A stretch of DNA of 64,000 bases from Sphingopyxis indica (GTDB lineage Bacteria; Pseudomonadota; Alphaproteobacteria; Sphingomonadales; Sphingomonadaceae). A program made the position numbers and the translations under genes. Positions 25,566 through 33,290 of this stretch are shown piece by piece. The notes under the pieces are model-generated. The model saw nothing but the letters and a program-made list of their open reading frames with translations. It did not search any database and was not told the origin of the DNA. Position 1 is the first letter of the stretch. Each line of letters opens with the position of its first letter. The stretch is taken from NCBI RefSeq assembly GCF_900188185.1, contig NZ_FZPA01000011.1, positions 62,001 to 126,000 of the forward strand, read 5' to 3'.

Positions 25566-26635
25566 TCCCGCTCGTCCTAAACGCCGAGAGCGATGCCGAG
25601 GCGCCGTTCGTCACCCGGCTCGCTTCGCGTCGGTCGGCCGATCCCCGCGAGAGCTTTTGTCTTTCCTCCACGCCGACCCAAAGCCTTTGGTGCGGGATGG
25701 AAGGCTTGTTCACATTGGCTCATCCAATGGACGCCCTCACCGGCGACGTCGTCCTCGTGGACCCTTCCGCCCGGCGGGCCGAACGGCTTCTGCGTGCCGG
25801 TTCGCCGCACAACAGCCTCCTTGTCACCGAACAATGCGATCAGCTTTGCGTCATGTGTTCGCAGCCGCCGAAGAAGACGCATCGCGATCGCTTCGAACAT
25901 TTCGAGACGGCGTGCCGGCTTGCAGAGCAGGGCAGCGTCATAGGCATTACTGGCGGCGAGCCCACGCTCCATATGGGCCCTTTGCTTGCGATGATCGAGC
26001 GATTGCTCGCCGACCGACCCGACCTTGGCTTTCATATTTTGAGCAACGGACAGCATTTCGATGCGGCGAACACGGCGCGCCTTGCCGGACGGCTTCGCAC
26101 GAACATCGTCTGGGGCATCCCGCTATATGCCGCCGATGCGCCTCTCCACGACCATATTGTCGGCAAGCCCGGCGCGTTCGAGCGGCTGATCGCGAGCTTC
26201 GCGCATCTGCTCGTCGCCGGGGCGCGGATCGAATTGCGCACCGTCATGCTTGAAGACAATCTCGATGCGCTCGCGGGCCTTGCCCGGTTCGTCGCGCACA
26301 ATCTTCCCCATATCGAACAATGGTCGCTCATGGGGCTGGAGAATATCGGCTTCGCGCGGCGGCGCTGGGACGCGCTCCACGTCGATCTCCGCGCACGCTT
26401 CGCGCCGGTCGGCAACGCGCTGGATCAAGCGAGTCTCTACGGCGTGCCCGTCCGGCTGTTCAATATCCCGCTCTGCCACATTCCGCCCGAGTTCCGCGAT
26501 TACGCCGTCGCTTCGATCTCCGACTGGAAGCAACGCTTCGCCCCGGCGTGCGAAGGCTGCGCCGCGCGCGCAAATTGCGCGGGCTTCTTCGAATGGCATC
26601 CCGATCATCTCGTCGAGAAGGTAGTACCGCTGTGA
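25562..26635 (+). CDS. hxsC: His-Xaa-Ser system radical SAM maturase HxsC
   Basis: A 357-residue radical SAM enzyme, partner of HxsB. The cluster motif is in TEQCDQLCVMCSQPPKKTH (C92, C96, C99), the form typical of HxsC, followed by ITGGEPTLH. The C-terminus has CEGCAARANCAGFF, a possible auxiliary-cluster site. Overlaps at both ends (ATGA with hxsB, GTGA with hxsA) show it is co-translated with them. Two maturases for one small substrate is the defining feature of the system. Confidence 0.92.
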   Translation: MIPLVLNAESDAEAPFVTRLASRRSADPRESFCLSSTPTQSLWCGMEGLFTLAHPMDALTGDVVLVDPSARRAERLLRAGSPHNSLLVTEQCDQLCVMCSQPPKKTHRDRFEHFETACRLAEQGSVIGITGGEPTLHMGPLLAMIERLLADRPDLGFHILSNGQHFDAANTARLAGRLRTNIVWGIPLYAADAPLHDHIVGKPGAFERLIASFAHLLVAGARIELRTVMLEDNLDALAGLARFVAHNLPHIEQWSLMGLENIGFARRRWDALHVDLRARFAPVGNALDQASLYGVPVRLFNIPLCHIPPEFRDYAVASISDWKQRFAPACEGCAARANCAGFFEWHPDHLVEKVVPL

Positions 26636-27219
26636 AGAAAAGACGTTTCCTGATCTCGGGGCTCGTGGCTGCCGGTATCGCTCCGCTGCCTCCGGCACAG
26701 GCCACGCCCGCAGGATTTTCTCCGACCGGCGATGGAGGCGATGGCGACAAGGACGAGATGGTCCGCAAGTTTGCGCAGGACCATCGCTTCACGCTGGCAC
26801 AGCATCGTTCGCATTCAAGCCATGCATCGCATAGCAGCCATCGCTCAGGCTCGAGCGGACGCGCGCGGGCGCCGGTCTATACTCCGCCGCCGCCGCGTAA
26901 GCCGGTGACCCGCCCGGCACCTGCCCCGACGCCATCTCCGCGCAATGAACGCAGCACGCCGCCCTCGTCGATCCTGCCCTCGTCGCCTGCGATCGCCCCG
27001 CAGAGCTTCTATAGCGAGCCCTCCGCGCAGCAAATTCGCGACATCGTGATGCGCGTACAAATCTCGCTCAAGGCCTATGGCTATTATGATGGCGGCATCG
27101 ACGGCATGGCCGGACCCCAGACGCGCGAGGCGTTGAAGCGTTTCCAGACCGACTATGGCCTCAAAGTCACCGGCACCATCACTCCCGAAGTTCTCGATGC
27201 GTTCAAGATTTCAACCTGA
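26632..27219 (+). CDS. hxsA: His-Xaa-Ser repeat protein HxsA
   Basis: The presumed substrate, 195 residues from a GTG at 26632. A basic N-terminus and hydrophobic stretch (KKRRFLISGLVAAGIAPLPP) ending in AQA look like an export signal. Five tandem His-Xaa-Ser units (HRSHSSHASHSSHRS, residues 58-72) form the signature, followed by a proline-rich linker and a C-terminal peptidoglycan-binding domain (about 125-190: VQISLKAYGYYDGGIDGMAG, TREALKRFQTDYGLKVTGTI). This suggests a periplasmic, wall-bound protein whose repeat is chemically modified before export. Function in the cell is unknown. Confidence 0.92.
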   Translation: MKKRRFLISGLVAAGIAPLPPAQATPAGFSPTGDGGDGDKDEMVRKFAQDHRFTLAQHRSHSSHASHSSHRSGSSGRARAPVYTPPPPRKPVTRPAPAPTPSPRNERSTPPSSILPSSPAIAPQSFYSEPSAQQIRDIVMRVQISLKAYGYYDGGIDGMAGPQTREALKRFQTDYGLKVTGTITPEVLDAFKIST

Positions 27220-27595
27220 GCGGATCGCCACGCATCTCGTTGCGCTGCTTGTCGGCGCGCTGATAGCCTGGCTCGCCCTGCCGCTGTGGCGCGAGATGGT
27301 GATGGGCTGGAACCAGGAACGCTATGGGCTTCTCGTCGAACAATGCGACGGCGCGATGCGCGACCACTATCAGGCCAAGCAGACCGCCGCACTCGCGCCA
27401 TCGGCCGATGGGGCGCGCGCACTAGCCGCGAGCGAAATCGGTCTCATCATCTGTCAGGATTATGACCTCCACCAGAAGAAACTTCTCCAATGGGGCCTGA
27501 GCGAGAACGAGCTCGCACAGATGCGCCTGCGGGCGATCGAGGCGCGGGCAAGCGATCTTCAGGAAGTGATCGAGACTCATGAAATCCGTTTCTAA
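27197..27595 (+). CDS. TIGR03982-type His-Xaa-Ser system membrane protein
   Basis: A 132-residue protein starting at the ATG at 27197, inside the end of hxsA (23-base overlap). One N-terminal membrane anchor (THLVALLVGALIAWLALPLW) precedes a soluble domain with KLLQWGLSENELAQMRLRAI and two conserved-looking cysteines (VEQCDGAM, IICQDYD). By position and features it matches the TIGR03982 family known only from His-Xaa-Ser loci; this family name is from memory. It may hold the maturases or HxsA at the membrane. Confidence 0.75.
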   Translation: MRSRFQPERIATHLVALLVGALIAWLALPLWREMVMGWNQERYGLLVEQCDGAMRDHYQAKQTAALAPSADGARALAASEIGLIICQDYDLHQKKLLQWGLSENELAQMRLRAIEARASDLQEVIETHEIRF

Positions 27596-28844
27596 CGCGA
27601 CACTGCTCAGCGCGGCGCTGTTCCTCACCGCCTGCGATGCACCTCCCTCCGATGGATCGCAGGCGTCCGCAGAACCGGCGACTGACACCATGCGCATGGC
27701 GGCGCTGCGCGACGCCGCGATTGCTTCGGGCTTCGTGCGCGCCGAGGCGCTCGCGATCCCGGTCGATCCGGCGCGGCGCGATGCGGGCCGCCTGATCTTT
27801 GCGTCGACCAAGATGAGTCTCAACCAGAGCATCAGTTGCCGCGATTGCCATCTCAACGAGTTCGGCTCGACCGATGGTCTCCCCAACGCCGTCGGCGCCG
27901 GCGCTGTAGGTCATGGCGCGGCGCGCATGGCGAACAGCGAGGGGCCCATCCTTCCGCGCAACGTGCTTCCCTTCTGGGGCCGCGGCAGCAAGGGGTTCAC
28001 GACTTTTTTTTGGGACGGCAAGGTCAGCGTCGAGGATGGGAAAGTCGTCAGCCAGTTCGGTGACCGCGCCCCATCTGGCGATCCGATGGTGGTCGCGGCG
28101 CATCTTCCCTCGGTCGAGCTGCGCGAAATGATCGCCGATACACCTACGGTCCGCGACACATTGGTGACCGAAGATGTCGATGCGGCGCGGACGGTGCAGG
28201 ACGAGCTAGCACGCCGTTTCGCCGACGATGCCGAGATCGGTCCGCGCCTTGCCGCTGCCTATCGGCTGCCCGCCGGCAAGCTGGCTTTCGGACATGTCGC
28301 CGATGCACTTGCGGCCTTCATTCGCGACGAATTCCGCATTCGTCCCACGCGTCTCGAGGCATTCGTCTTTGACCGCGGCCAGATCTCGCGCACCGAGCTG
28401 GCTGGCGGTTTGCTGTTCTACGGTCGCGGCCGCTGCTCCTTTTGTCACAGCGGTCCCTATTTCAGCGATTTCGACTTTCATGCCGTTGCCTTTCCCCAGG
28501 CGGGCTTTGGCAAAAATGGCTTCGGCATTGATGAAGGCCGGTACAATGTCACCCTCGACCCAGCCGATCGCTTTCGCTTCCGTACCCCGCCGCTCTACAA
28601 TCTATCGAGCACCGGTCCCTATTCGCATTCGGGATCGGTCGTGCGCGTGGAGGATGCGATCATCGCCCATTTCGACCCGCTGCGCCTTATCGACACTAAA
28701 GACATGAGCATCCGCGAGCGCGCCGACCTTTATTCGCGGCTGGGACCCGCGTCGCGCGAGCCTCTGCCAAGCGCGCTTACCGATGCCGAAGTCCGCTCGA
28801 TCGCGGCATTTCTCCGGATGCTCGACTTCAAAGGCCCTAGCTAA
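27579..28844 (+). CDS. MauG-like diheme cytochrome c peroxidase-family lipoprotein
   Basis: A 421-residue exported protein. The N-terminus has a lipobox (FLTAC, C19), so it is probably a lipoprotein. Two c-type heme motifs are present: CRDCH (C87-H91) and CSFCH (C286-H290). The fold is that of bacterial diheme peroxidases and MauG, which oxidises protein side chains to make a quinone cofactor. MauG-like proteins are a recurrent companion of His-Xaa-Ser genes. It overlaps the previous gene by 17 bases, so it belongs to the same operon. It could carry out a second, periplasmic oxidation of HxsA; this is inference. Confidence 0.88.
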   Translation: MKSVSNATLLSAALFLTACDAPPSDGSQASAEPATDTMRMAALRDAAIASGFVRAEALAIPVDPARRDAGRLIFASTKMSLNQSISCRDCHLNEFGSTDGLPNAVGAGAVGHGAARMANSEGPILPRNVLPFWGRGSKGFTTFFWDGKVSVEDGKVVSQFGDRAPSGDPMVVAAHLPSVELREMIADTPTVRDTLVTEDVDAARTVQDELARRFADDAEIGPRLAAAYRLPAGKLAFGHVADALAAFIRDEFRIRPTRLEAFVFDRGQISRTELAGGLLFYGRGRCSFCHSGPYFSDFDFHAVAFPQAGFGKNGFGIDEGRYNVTLDPADRFRFRTPPLYNLSSTGPYSHSGSVVRVEDAIIAHFDPLRLIDTKDMSIRERADLYSRLGPASREPLPSALTDAEVRSIAAFLRMLDFKGPS

Positions 28845-29049
28845 GGGGTTCGTCCGAACCGCGCGCGAGCGCATCCAGCCGCGCCGCGATCGCTTTCCAC
28901 ATGGCAATGCCTTCGCTGTCACTCTGAAGCGCGAGCGCGCCGATCCGCTCGGCGACATGGAGCGCCGCGCAAGGCCCATATTGGTTCTGCACGGCAAGCG
29001 CGCACGCCCAGACATGCCGCTCCGCGGTCAGGGTGTCCTCAGCTGCCAA
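28837..29049 (-). CDS. Small DUF6961-like protein
   Basis: About 70 residues: LTAERHVWACALAVQNQYG, then HVAERIGALALQSDSEGIAM and WKAIAARLDALA. This pattern matches a small family frequent in sphingomonads (DUF6961, from memory). I place the start at a TTG at 29049, overlapping the preceding gene; a longer start at 29094 is possible. It converges on the MauG-like gene with an 8-base overlap of stops. Function unknown. Confidence 0.6.
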   Translation of the reverse strand: MAAEDTLTAERHVWACALAVQNQYGPCAALHVAERIGALALQSDSEGIAMWKAIAARLDALARGSDEPLS

Positions 29050-29152
29050 ACCGAATCCATATCTCCCACGCAATATTGCCGAACACCCAGGCACAGAGAG
29101 CGCAGCCGAAGGCGACGACGAGCCTTTCTTTATGGGCTGCGCTCAATCGCAT
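29039..29152 (-). CDS. Single-pass membrane miniprotein, 37 aa
   Basis: From the ATG at 29152: MRLSAAHKERLVVAFGCALC and then a continuous hydrophobic helix ending WEIWIRFGS. It overlaps the thermonuclease stop by ten bases and the next gene by eleven, as expected in a compact three-gene operon. Function unknown. Confidence 0.55.
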   Translation of the reverse strand: MRLSAAHKERLVVAFGCALCAWVFGNIAWEIWIRFGS

Positions 29153-29580
29153 CGATGACCCTCCCAATAGCGCTCCCATTTGGCGGCATAGCCATCGCGC
29201 ACCATTGCACAGGATAGGTCGCCCGAACGCGGCGAAATACAGAAGGCGGCCGTTCGATTGCCTCCCGCGCTGCCATGCGACATGCACTGCATCGCCGGGC
29301 CGGAAACGAGCATATGTCCCGTGGGGTTGGGGCCGCGCGGCTCCCCGACAAGCAAAACGAGATGGTCACGCGCTTTTTGCGCGTCGGCGTCTGGGCAGGG
29401 ATGTCCGGGGCTGCAACTTCCGTCTATCTCGCGCGCGGCAATACCGGCTAGCCGGACCCGTGGCCCTTCCGCGCACCAAATCGGGCCGTCGCCATCCCAC
29501 ACGGCGGTCGGCGTGCATGTGAACACACTTCCGTTGGGCACGACGGCTACGGTCCACAACAACAAGCTCAGAATCGTCAT
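29143..29580 (-). CDS. Exported thermonuclease (SNase-like)
   Basis: A 145-residue protein with a signal peptide (MTILSLLLWTVAVVPNGSVF) and a staphylococcal-nuclease-like domain. WDGDGPIWC and RVRLAGIAAREID match the SNase metal and active-site region (DGD, R), and DGYAAKW matches the conserved DG(Y/L)A segment. It has several cysteines and a glycine-asparagine insertion. It starts at 29580 with AGGGGGA just upstream; a TTG start at 29595 is less likely. It heads a small minus-strand operon convergent with the Hxs operon. Confidence 0.8.
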   Translation of the reverse strand: MTILSLLLWTVAVVPNGSVFTCTPTAVWDGDGPIWCAEGPRVRLAGIAAREIDGSCSPGHPCPDADAQKARDHLVLLVGEPRGPNPTGHMLVSGPAMQCMSHGSAGGNRTAAFCISPRSGDLSCAMVRDGYAAKWERYWEGHRCD

Positions 29581-29834
29581 CAGTCCCCCTAGCAAGCGAC
29601 GGTAACCGATCAGAGCATCGGGTCAATGCGGTCAAGCGGCGTCTCGATCAAGCGATGGCGTTGGTCCGCAAGTTCAGGCTGAACGGCGCTGTTCAGACGC
29701 AGGGTCGCCAAGCCATTGTTGTACCCGACTTTGGCCGGTGCACGAACCACTTCGTGGATTGGCGCTAGCCTCGATGTAAAGCAGCCCTTCGATCGGCGCG
29801 CCTGATTGAACGAGGGCCACCACAGGCAGACCCT

Positions 29835-29861
29835 TTCGACTCCTTTACCTGAGGAGTCGAA
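29835..29861 (+). promoter_or_regulatory. Hairpin that sequesters the recombinase ribosome site
   Basis: A perfect inverted repeat TTCGACTCC-N9-GGAGTCGAA ends two bases before the recombinase ATG at 29864. The GAGGAG Shine-Dalgarno (29851-29856) lies in its 3' arm, so folding would block translation. This would keep recombinase levels low; it is inference from the sequence. Confidence 0.6.
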
Positions 29862-29863
29862 CG

Positions 29864-30772
29864 ATGAATGAGCTTGTACAGATTGGCCCGATCAGCCCGC
29901 TACGCCAGCGGCTGATCGACGACATGACCATGCGCCGCTTCTCGAAGGAGACGCAGCGTAACTATCTGCGCGACGTCGGACGGTTCGCGACCTGGCTGGG
30001 GCGCTCGCCGCACACCGCAAGCGCCGAGGATATCCGGCAGTTCCAGATCGAGCAGCAACAGGCGGGCGTCCCGGCGCCGACCATGAACAGCATCGTCGGC
30101 GCGCTGAGGTTCTTCTTCACGCACACGCTCGACCGCCCCGATCTCGCGCGCAAGCTGGTCCGCACGAGGCAAGTTCGCAAGATCCCCCTCGTGCTGACGA
30201 TGGCCGAGGTAAAGCGCCTGCTCGATGCGACGCGCTCCTTGAAGCACCAGGCCGCGCTGTCGGTCGCTTACGGCGCGGGCTTGCGCGTCGCCGAGGTGTC
30301 GGCGCTCAAGGTGACCGATATCGACAGCAAGCGCATGCTGCTGCGGATCGAGCGCGGTAAAGGCGGACGCTACCGCAACGCCATGCTGCCCGAAGGCCTG
30401 CTCCTGCTCCTGCGCGACTGGTGGCGCGCGGGACGACAGCAGGGCATCCTCGTTCCCGATGGCTGGCTCTTCCCCGGACAGAGCGCCGCGGTTCCGATCA
30501 GCACGCGCCAGCTCTACCGCGTCGTCGTCGAAGCCGCCGAGGCCGCCGATATCGACAAGCGCGTCGGGCCGCACACCCTGCGCCACAGCTTCGCCACCCA
30601 TCTGCTCGAGGACGGCGTCGATATCCGCGTCATCCAGGCGCTGCTCGGCCACGCCAAGCTAAACACCACCGCCTTCTACACCCAGGTCGCGACCAAGACG
30701 GTACGGTCGATCGTCAGCCCGCTCGACAGGCTCGCGCTCGCATCGCCGAGCGAGGAGGCACCCGACGGTTAG
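29864..30772 (+). CDS. Tyrosine recombinase/integrase of the IS91 element
   Basis: A 302-residue phage-integrase-family protein. The N-terminal SAM-like core-binding domain (about 15-100) precedes the catalytic domain, with the first arginine in YGAGLRVAEVSAL, HTLRHSFATHLL (H and second R), GHAKLNTTAFY (last H) and the tyrosine nucleophile in TTAFYTQV. IS91-family elements often carry such a recombinase directly upstream of the transposase. Five bases separate it from the transposase start. Confidence 0.92.
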   Translation: MNELVQIGPISPLRQRLIDDMTMRRFSKETQRNYLRDVGRFATWLGRSPHTASAEDIRQFQIEQQQAGVPAPTMNSIVGALRFFFTHTLDRPDLARKLVRTRQVRKIPLVLTMAEVKRLLDATRSLKHQAALSVAYGAGLRVAEVSALKVTDIDSKRMLLRIERGKGGRYRNAMLPEGLLLLLRDWWRAGRQQGILVPDGWLFPGQSAAVPISTRQLYRVVVEAAEAADIDKRVGPHTLRHSFATHLLEDGVDIRVIQALLGHAKLNTTAFYTQVATKTVRSIVSPLDRLALASPSEEAPDG

Positions 30773-30777
30773 GGTTC

Positions 30778-31968
30778 GTGCGCGCCTCACTCGAGGTCGC
30801 CGACATCTTCCGTGCCGCTGGCCCCGCATATCGCACGGCCCATGCCGGGCACCTCAGCCTGCATCAGCTGAGGATCATGTCGGCGATCGAACATTGCCGC
30901 ACCGCCGCGCTCGGCGGTCATGTCGAGGCCTGTACTGACTGCGGGCACTGGCGGATCGCCTATAACAGCTGCCGCAACCGGCACTGCCCCAGGTGCCAGG
31001 GCGCTGCGGCGCGCAGCTGGCTCGAAGCGCGCGAGGCCGACCTCCTCCCGGTCGGCTATTTCCACGTCGTCTTCACCCTCCCTGCCGAGGTCGCCGCGAT
31101 CGCCTTCCACAACAAGGCGCTGGTCTATGACCTCTTGTTCAAGGCGGCGGCAGATACGATGCTGACCATCGCCGCCGATCCGAAGCACCTCGGCGCCCGG
31201 ATCGGCATCACCGCCGTCCTCCATACGTGGGGCTCGGCGCTCACCTATCATCCGCACATCCACATGATCGTGCCTGGCGGCGGCATCTCGCGTGATGGGA
31301 CACGCTGGATATCGGCGCGCCCCGCCTTCCTGCTCCCGGTCCGCGTGCTCGGCGCGCTTTTTCGCCGCCTGTTCCTCACCCGGCTGCGCGCGCTGCACGA
31401 TGCCGGCAAGCTCGCTTTCTTTGGCAGCCTCACGCATCTCGCCGAACGACGCGCATTCCTGCGGCACCTCTCGCCGGTCCGCAAAAAGCGCTGGGTCGTC
31501 TACGCCAAGGCCCCGTTCGCCGGCCCCGAAGCCGTGCTCGCTTATCTCGCGCGCTACACCCACCGCGTCGCCATATCGAACAGCCGCCTCCTCCGGTTCG
31601 ACAAGGCCGGGGTCACCTTCCGCTACAAGGATTACCGCAAGGCCGGCGCCGGACGGCAGCAGGTCATGACGCTCGCCGCCGACGAGTTCATCCGTCGCTT
31701 TCTTCTCCACGCCCTGCCGCGCGGGTTCCACCGCATCCGCCACTATGGCCTCCTCGCCAGCGCACACCGCAAGGATCATCTCGAGCGCGCCCGCCGTTTG
31801 CTCAGCGCCGCGCCTCCACCGGCCGCCGACTCGATCGATGAGCCCGAGGCCCGGCCGCTGTGCCCGTGCTGCGGCGGCACCATGGTGATCATCGAGGTCT
31901 TCGAACGTCGCTATCAACCCCGAGCGCCGCCACCGCCATCACTCTCATCCGGAACACAGGCGCCGTGA
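30778..31968 (+). CDS. IS91-family HUH transposase
   Basis: A 396-residue rolling-circle transposase from a GTG at 30778. An N-terminal zinc-binding region (CTDCGHWRIAYNSCRNRHCP, then RCQG) is followed by the HUH metal site in YHPHIHMIVPGGG and the tyrosine region in YLARYTHRVAISNSRL. A late CPCCGG knuckle completes it. Length and order are typical for the family, and the gene appears intact. The frame is open upstream through the recombinase gene but only the GTG is consistent with IS91 N-termini. Confidence 0.92.
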   Translation: MRASLEVADIFRAAGPAYRTAHAGHLSLHQLRIMSAIEHCRTAALGGHVEACTDCGHWRIAYNSCRNRHCPRCQGAAARSWLEAREADLLPVGYFHVVFTLPAEVAAIAFHNKALVYDLLFKAAADTMLTIAADPKHLGARIGITAVLHTWGSALTYHPHIHMIVPGGGISRDGTRWISARPAFLLPVRVLGALFRRLFLTRLRALHDAGKLAFFGSLTHLAERRAFLRHLSPVRKKRWVVYAKAPFAGPEAVLAYLARYTHRVAISNSRLLRFDKAGVTFRYKDYRKAGAGRQQVMTLAADEFIRRFLLHALPRGFHRIRHYGLLASAHRKDHLERARRLLSAAPPPAADSIDEPEARPLCPCCGGTMVIIEVFERRYQPRAPPPPSLSSGTQAP

Positions 31969-32276
31969 TCCGGCACGGCTCATCCATTCCCGTACCCGGC
32001 GCAGCCCTGCGTCCGGAAGCGGACACACTTGCGCTCGCCCTGCCCAAAAGCAGACGCCGCTATATCAAAATCGGCCCGTCCGCTTTTCGGCGTCCGCTTT
32101 TGCAATCTAAATTCAGACGGTCCGATCTCAGATACGTCCGATTTTGGGCAGCAACGGCCAGCACCACGAGCAGCGCAAAACAGCTTTCCCCATAGCTCAG
32201 TCCATGCGGCCCGCGGTTCGGGCACCGAAGACTTTCCGACGCCTGGCGGCGTCCGAAACTCTCAACGATAACGGAC

Positions 32277-32310
32277 AGGCAGCTTTCACCAGCAAACGGA
32301 CGAAAGCTGC
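32277..32310. repeat. Perfect 10-bp inverted repeat
   Basis: GGCAGCTTTC (32277-32286) and GAAAGCTGCC (32301-32310) flank 14 bases. It lies between the IS91 transposase and the crotonase gene. It could be an IS91 terminus, a hairpin terminator or a dispersed sphingomonad intergenic repeat. Confidence 0.5.
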
Positions 32311-32360
32311 CGCTAAGTTCCGGCAGCCTTACCCACTACTTCTCGCCAATCATAATGGGG

Positions 32361-32375
32361 TTGCACTGAGCGCAA
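32361..32375 (+). promoter_or_regulatory. Palindrome TTGC-N7-GCAA, site 1
   Basis: TTGC-ACTGAGC-GCAA, 69 bases before the crotonase start. This is a T-N11-A type LysR box. The same palindrome occurs upstream of four other units in the island. Confidence 0.55.
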
Positions 32376-32444
32376 TGCCCATTGTCGACAGCGTGCTCGT
32401 CAGATTTCTCGCCGCCGATATGTTCAGGCCGAGGGAGAAAATTC

Positions 32445-33290
32445 ATGAGCCCCCCAAGTCAGCGGCAGGACGATCGGCAGTATTCCGGATTTCAGGTCAC
32501 GCAGTCGGAGGGCGTAGACATCGTGACGCTCGACCGGCCCCACAGGCTGAACGCCATCGATTCCGCCATGGCGCACGACCTTGCCAACTATTTCAGGGAT
32601 CTGCGCAACGACGAGGCGTGCAGGGTCGTCGTGATGCGCGGAGCGGGCCGCGCCTTTTGCGCCGGGGTCGATCTGAAGGCGACAGAGGGATCCGCGCCAG
32701 ACCAGCAATTCGGTAATGCGGGAGTCCGCGCCGAACTCGCAATCCAGCGGGTCAATCGCGAATTTATCCTTGAGATGCGACGCTGTCCGCAACCGATCGT
32801 CGCGCTACTGCATGGCGCCGTTTGCGGTGCAGGCTTCGCGCTCGCGCTCGCCGCCGACATTCGCCTCGCCGCGGCTGATACCCGAATGAACTGTGCGTTC
32901 GTCAACGTTGGTCTCGGTGGGTGTGACATCGGCGTCAGTTACCTGCTTCCACGGTTGATCGGCGCCTCGGTCGCCGCCGAGTTGATCCTTACGGGCGACT
33001 TCATCCATTCTGACCGCGCACACAATCTGGGGTTGGTGTCGCAAATCGTGGCAGACGTGGAAGCGCTTGAAGGGGCCAGTGCAGCCTATATCAAGCGCCT
33101 GCTGAAGGTCGCGCCGATCGCGCTGCGGCTGTCGAAAGAGGCTTTGCGTCACGCGATTGACGCACCGTCGATCGACGCGGTGATCGCGATGGAAGATCGC
33201 AACCAGACGCTCTGCGCACGGACCGAGGATTTTCATGAAGCGATGCGCGCCTTTTTCGAACGACGCGATCCCGTTTGGCGTGACGCATGA
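32445..33290 (+). CDS. Enoyl-CoA hydratase/isomerase family protein
   Basis: A 281-residue crotonase. Start at 32445 (MSPPSQRQDD) with GAGGGAG upstream. The oxyanion-hole segments are AFCAGVDLKA and HGAVCGAGFALALAADIRLA. The region NVGLGGCDIGVSYLLPRLIG belongs to the GCDxG subfamily, in which an aspartate is near the usual catalytic glutamate position. It would hydrate the enoyl-CoA made by the dehydrogenase encoded downstream. It is coupled to the MFS gene by ATGA overlap and has the operator palindrome upstream. Confidence 0.88.
   Translation: MSPPSQRQDDRQYSGFQVTQSEGVDIVTLDRPHRLNAIDSAMAHDLANYFRDLRNDEACRVVVMRGAGRAFCAGVDLKATEGSAPDQQFGNAGVRAELAIQRVNREFILEMRRCPQPIVALLHGAVCGAGFALALAADIRLAAADTRMNCAFVNVGLGGCDIGVSYLLPRLIGASVAAELILTGDFIHSDRAHNLGLVSQIVADVEALEGASAAYIKRLLKVAPIALRLSKEALRHAIDAPSIDAVIAMEDRNQTLCARTEDFHEAMRAFFERRDPVWRDA

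Larger units (their letters stand above)
29596..32276 (+). mobile_element. IS91-family element with a tyrosine recombinase
   Basis: The element carries a tyrosine recombinase and an IS91-type HUH transposase in tandem. Exact ends are not fixed: it must lie between the thermonuclease start (29580) and the inverted repeat at 32277-32310. IS91 elements move by rolling circle and do not make target duplications, so none is expected. A partly palindromic GACGCC-TGGC-GGCGTC lies near 32240-32255 and may be part of a terminus. It separates the Hxs/thermonuclease block from the catabolic island. Confidence 0.65.

Noticed and set aside
26810-26880. Short repeated CAT-N-AGC-like units, considered as a CRISPR-like or tandem DNA repeat
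   Set aside because: They are the codons of the His-Xaa-Ser repeat of hxsA, with no spacers.
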